Source: Candidatus Poseidoniaceae archaeon
GTDB taxonomy: Archaea; Thermoplasmatota; Poseidoniia; Poseidoniales; Poseidoniaceae
Reading direction: 5' to 3'
DNA: 6,007 nt
Assembly: GCA_028822955.1 (NCBI GenBank)
Contig: JAPKCL010000101.1
Span: forward strand, 1 to 6,007
Position 1 is the stretch's first letter. Each line of letters begins with the position of its first letter. Positions 1 to 4,200 of this stretch are shown here, piece by piece. A program made the translations under genes and the position numbers. A model generated the notes under the pieces. That model did no database searches and was not told the DNA's origin. It saw nothing but the letters and a program-made list of their open reading frames with translations.

Positions 1-470
1 AAATGGCTGCAGAAATGAGTGGTCACATCTTTTTGGCCGACCGCGGCTGGTATGGATTTGATTGTTCACTCTACAATGCTGCTCGCTTAATTGAAGTCTG
101 GAGTCGCAGAGACAGTCCAAGTGAAGGTGGACCTTCATTCTCAAGCGAACTTGACCGATTAGCCCCGAGCCTGCCAACCACAGGTGAAGTCAAAGTTCCA
201 TGCCAAGAAGCCGACAAGTTACCGGTTGTTGCTGCCATTACCGAAGCATTCAGTGACCGAGAATCTTCAACCGTTGACGGTGTCCGTGTTCGATTCAATT
301 TCGATGGTGAATATGCTGGATGGTATTTGGCTCGTAAGTCAAACACAGAGGCTGTTCTGGTGATGCGAGTTGAAGCGAAAACGGATGCTCATCTTGACAT
401 GATGATGAAAGAAATCAACGATAAAGTTGCGCCGCTCATCAATATTGAACGTTTACTCGAGTCAATTTGA
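1..470 (+). CDS. Phosphomannomutase/phosphoglucomutase (alpha-D-phosphohexomutase family), C-terminal fragment
   Basis: This is the 3' part of a phosphohexomutase gene; such enzymes interconvert hexose 1- and 6-phosphates in the cytoplasm and supply nucleotide-sugar precursors. About 155 codons are visible, roughly the last third of a usual ~450-residue enzyme. The ATG at 3-5 is not the start, because it lies inside the conserved sugar-binding loop AEMSGH (residues 4-8 of the visible part), followed by the family-typical WYGFD. Domain IV follows with VDGVRVRF and the phosphate-binding loop RKSNTEA (residues 111-117), matching the family pattern RxSNTxP. The final Pro is replaced by Ala, a mild oddity. 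It ends with TGA one base before the stop of the convergent neighbour. Mannose versus glucose specificity, or a glucosamine mutase role, cannot be decided from this fragment, so no symbol is given. Assignment to the superfamily is firm. Confidence 0.92.
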   Translation, partial: MAAEMSGHIFLADRGWYGFDCSLYNAARLIEVWSRRDSPSEGGPSFSSELDRLAPSLPTTGEVKVPCQEADKLPVVAAITEAFSDRESSTVDGVRVRFNFDGEYAGWYLARKSNTEAVLVMRVEAKTDAHLDMMMKEINDKVAPLINIERLLESI

Positions 471-471
471 A

Positions 472-1185
472 TCAAAGTTCTGCTTCGTCGAAGTCAGGAG
501 CGATGGTGTAATCAAAAATAATCAGTTCAACAGAGAAGGTTACTTCTTCACCGTCATCGCTACGACTACAGAGTCCGGGCGGTGTACCTCCTGCCTCAGC
601 AGTCACGCCAATCACTGCTGAATAAGCACCTAATCCAGCACCCATTGAATCGATTTGTGAAATGATCTCTGATTCAGAAAAACCTGAGACGGTTGCACCA
701 ACCATTGAGGAATTAAACCATTCAACAGTAACATCATGCCCGCCGTTTTGTCCACCGTTTTGACCATCAGCAGTTCCATTGAATCCAGCATGCATGGCAG
801 AACCAGAAATTGTATCAGCCGCACTTTGACCACCAAGTGGACCTGCACAACTTGGACCTCCTGAATTCGATTCGTCTTCGCCATAGGACATCACGACTCG
901 AACACCAACGATGTTCATCTCTTCAGCACCGTCAACCGAATCGGTATGAAGGTCATCGATCATGAATGTATCACCGTCTGCAATGTATTCGATTCCATCA
1001 GCGATTTGAACGTAAGTCAGTTCGCCATTGACGTTGTAATCAGCGACACCGCCCATTGCTCCACTACCACTCATGTTACCACCTTGTAAACCAAAATAAA
1101 GCGGGAAAGCAATGAGGAAAAAAGCGACACAAGCCACAGTGATTTGGGTATCACGGTTGGTTTTCAAATCGTCAAAGGTAATCAT
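472..1185 (-). CDS. Small single-pass membrane protein with extracytoplasmic domain, unknown function
   Basis: I do not recognise a family. With the ATG at 1185 the product has 237 residues. A short polar N-terminus (MITFDDLKTNRD) is followed by one hydrophobic helix at about residues 15-33 (ITVACVAFFLIAFPLYFGL), then a Gly/Ser/Met-rich linker and a mainly acidic domain. The helix lacks a clear signal-peptidase site and could be a signal anchor holding the domain outside the cell. The domain has a Gly/Asn-rich stretch around residues 142-150 (QNGGQNGGH), two cysteines at about 113 and 206 that could form a disulfide, and three N-glycosylation sequons (about N37, N136, N158). A TTG at 1200 would add five residues. 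I prefer the ATG because GAGGG lies 8 bases upstream of it and overlaps the region just after that TTG. The gene follows the giant surface-protein gene on the same strand after 107 bases, so an accessory role is possible but unproven. Confidence 0.78.
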   Translation of the reverse strand: MITFDDLKTNRDTQITVACVAFFLIAFPLYFGLQGGNMSGSGAMGGVADYNVNGELTYVQIADGIEYIADGDTFMIDDLHTDSVDGAEEMNIVGVRVVMSYGEDESNSGGPSCAGPLGGQSAADTISGSAMHAGFNGTADGQNGGQNGGHDVTVEWFNSSMVGATVSGFSESEIISQIDSMGAGLGAYSAVIGVTAEAGGTPPGLCSRSDDGEEVTFSVELIIFDYTIAPDFDEAEL

Positions 1186-1193
1186 TTGCGCCG

Positions 1194-1198
1194 CCCTC
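1194..1198 (-). promoter_or_regulatory. Probable ribosome binding site that decides the start of the small membrane protein gene
   Basis: On the minus strand GAGGG is followed by 8 bases and then ATG at 1185-1183. This fits a Shine-Dalgarno element complementary to the CCUCC-type 3' end of 16S rRNA. It argues for the ATG over the upstream TTG at 1200, which has no comparable element at a suitable distance. Confidence 0.5.
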
Positions 1199-1216
1199 AA
1201 CTCAACCGATGAAGTG

Positions 1217-1240
1217 TCGACCTCTATGACTTTCGGTCGA
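1217..1240. other. Short inverted repeat in the intergenic region upstream of the small membrane protein gene
   Basis: TCGACC (1217-1222) and GGTCGA (1235-1240) are perfect inverted arms of 6 bases separated by 12 bases, 32-55 bases upstream of the ATG at 1185. It could be an operator for a dimeric regulator or a weak 5' leader hairpin. It is short enough to arise by chance. I see no convincing archaeal TATA box in the 107-base gap, so the small gene might be transcribed from its own weak promoter or by read-through from the large gene. Confidence 0.2.
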
Positions 1241-1292
1241 TTGTGGAATTGGACAAGAGAGAATGGATTTGTTCATTCTTTCGCATCTTCGG

Positions 1293-4200
1293 TCAATACA
1301 TTAACTCGTAGTGCTTCGTAAACACGATAATAAGGGCCACGAGCGGCACAAAGAAAATCATCGACAGGATGAACAAATTGATCGATACTTCGGGTTCTTG
1401 CTCTGGCAACTGTTCGACGATGGTGATCTCTGGTTCCTGCACCGTGAGCGTGAAGGTTACTGAATTGGAGCCACCAGAGTTATTTCCCCAAATGGTGAAA
1501 ATTGTTTCAGATTGATTCACCGAAGACACACCCGAAACAGAACCGTTCTCCATTACCAAACCATCAGGGAGTGAAGGGGAAATCTCCCACACTTCGACCA
1601 AACCGCCATCGTTGGTGATGTTGAGAGCGAGTGAGGAATTGTCACGAAGAAGCACCGGTGGATTGGATTCAATCGATAAGATTGCAACGGGTTCGACAAC
1701 AGTGAGGTTGAACGTAACGTTGTATGAACCACCAGAGTTCTGAGCGATGACGGTGTACTGTGTCATGGTGAAATTCACCACAGGTGTACCAGAAATGCCT
1801 CCATTTTCAAACACCAAACCGTCGGGGAGTGAAGGGATAATTTCCCAAATGGCAACCATTCCTTCACCAAGAGACGGGGTAATCTCGGTAATGTTCTGGC
1901 CGCGTGTAAGAACAATGTTCTCTGGAGAATAGGTGACTTCAGGAATCGGTTCATGAATCAAAAGAGTGATGTTTGCAAATGATGCTCCACCGCTGTTATT
2001 CGCCCATATGGTGAATGAAGTCAAGGTCATGTTCACTTCTGGCGTTCCAGAAAGAACGCCATTGGAAAACGATAGTCCGAAAGGAAGGGTTGGCTCAATC
2101 TCCCAAGTTTCGACCTGCCCACCACTCATCACTGGCATAATTGACGTCATTGATTGAGTACGGATAAGCGTGAGAGAATCTGGTGAATAACCAATCACTG
2201 CAACTGGTTCAACGACTGTGATATTCAACAAAGCCTCTGCTGAACCACCTGTATTATTGGCCCAAACGGTGTACTGTGTCTGCGACATGTTCACCGATGA
2301 AGCACCCCAAACGCTTCCGTTTGAACTATCAAACTGCAAACCGGGTGGAAGCTGCGGGCTGATCTCCCATGAAACTACGCCACCACCAGCAACCGAGGGT
2401 GAAAGAGTAGGCATGCTCAAACTTCGAGTCAGTGTGAGATTGCTTGATGAATACGAGATTATGGCAATCTCAGCATTCACGGTAATGTCGACCGTAGTCG
2501 TAACGGTACCACCAATATTGGTAGCAGAAATCGTGTAGACGGTAAGTACGCTCAACGCATCTGGTATTCCTGAAATCTCACCATTTGTCGAGTTAAACAA
2601 GAGCCCTGAAGAAAGTGCAGGGTCAATCGACCATGTCACAACATCTCCGCCGGACGTTGTTGGTAAAAGCGTGGACATAACAGAATTGTTGGTGAGAATG
2701 AAGCTATCTGGAGAGTAAGACAAGACCGGTGCTACAGCATTCACGGTAATGTTGACCGTAGTCGTAACGGTACCACCAGTATTGGTTGCAGAAATCGTGT
2801 AGACGGTAAGTACGCTCAACGCATCTGGTATTCCTGAAATCTCACCATTTGTCGAGTTAAACAAGAGCCCTGAGGAAAGGGCAGGGTCAATCGACCACGT
2901 TACAATATCTCCACCTGACGTTGTTGGTGAAAGCGTGGCCATAGCAGTATTGTTGGTCAGAACAAGGCTATCAGGAGCATAAGACAAAACAGATGTTACA
3001 GCATTCACGGTAATGTTCACAGTAGCCGTAACGGTACCACCAGTATTGGTTGCAGAAATCGTGTAGACGGTAAGTACGCTCAACGCATCTGGCATTCCTG
3101 AAATCTCGCCATTGGCCGTGTTAAACGTGAGTCCTGAAGAAAGTGCAGGGTCAATCGACCACGTCACAATATCTCCGCCTGATGTTGTTGGTGAAAGCGT
3201 GGTTATTGTAGAATGGTTGGTGAGAGTGAGGCTATCAGGAGAATAGGCGAGAGTAGGCGCTACGGCATTCACAGTGATGTTGATGAAAGTAGTCGCCACA
3301 CCTCCAGAGTTAGCAGCGGTAATCGTGAACATGGTTCGAGGAAGTAATTCCGTAGGTATTCCTGAAAGATTACCGGTAAAGGCATCGAAGAGAATACCCG
3401 ATGGTAAAGGTCGACTGATGGACCATGACCCCACACTGCTTGCTGGAGCAAAGGCATACTTGAGGGCAGAATTGTATTCATCTGAATACGAGATGTGAAT
3501 GCCGTTGTTCGAATCATGCGCTATGGAAGAAGAACCTCCGACCGATGTGTTTGAATCTGCTGTTGCCGCAACCCAAGAGCCACTGGAATCAGTAAGATGA
3601 ATCAATCCAGAACTATCCGCGTAGGCGATGTGCACGAAATCATTTGAATCCACTGAAAGAGAAGCAAACCAAACAACTGACGAAGTAAGCGTTGATACGG
3701 TCCAAGAACCACTGGAACCCGTTGCATACTTCAGAACATACGTCGTATCATCACTGTACGCGAGGTGAATCGCATCATTCGAATCAATCGAAAGAGAGGT
3801 GAAACCGAAACCAACCCCACTGGAATCAACAACCGAAGTGACCCAAGAACCGCTGGAATCGGTTGCGTGTTTAACCGCTGAATTCGTGCCATCACGGTAT
3901 GAGATGTGCACTGCGTCGTTGGAGTCCAAATCAATCGAGAGGTATTCACCTACATCGCCCGATGCGTCAACGGTTGTTGTCACCCATGCGCCGCTGGAAT
4001 TGGTGGCATATTTGAGGGCTGTATTTGTGCTGTCTTCGTATGCAATGTGAACATGACCATTCGAATCGATTACAATGGAGGTGAAGGAGCCAACGTAACC
4101 CACTGTATCGATTGATGACAGAACCCACGCACCACTGGAATCGGTGGCATATTTGAGGTCTCCATTTGTTTCATCATGATAGGAGATGTGTACATTATCA

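Noticed and set aside
3..5. ATG as the start codon of the mutase
   Set aside because: It falls just before the conserved sugar-binding loop of the enzyme, about two thirds into the family's usual length, so the gene is cut by the window edge.
483..493. Hairpin-like CTTCG-T-CGAAG as a terminator for the mutase
   Set aside because: The loop is too small, the stem is only about four pairs, no T tract follows, and the bases are coding on the minus strand.
630..884. Alternative minus-strand frame within the small membrane protein gene
   Set aside because: It overlaps wholly with the longer frame that has a membrane helix and a ribosome binding site, and its product has no recognisable pattern.
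1198..1200. TTG start for the small membrane protein, adding five residues
   Set aside because: The ATG at 1185 is a stronger codon with GAGGG 8 bases upstream, and the extra residues add no recognisable feature. It stays a possible alternative.
1251..1272. Pyrimidine-rich run on the minus strand (ATTCTCTCTTGTCC) as a terminator for the large gene
   Set aside because: It lies at a plausible distance after the stop, but it is interrupted by several C and G bases and has no long T tract, so it is too weak to call.
2472..3263. CRISPR array or non-coding satellite
   Set aside because: The repeats are exactly 88 codons, remain in frame and encode Ig-like domains; there is no short repeat with unique spacers.
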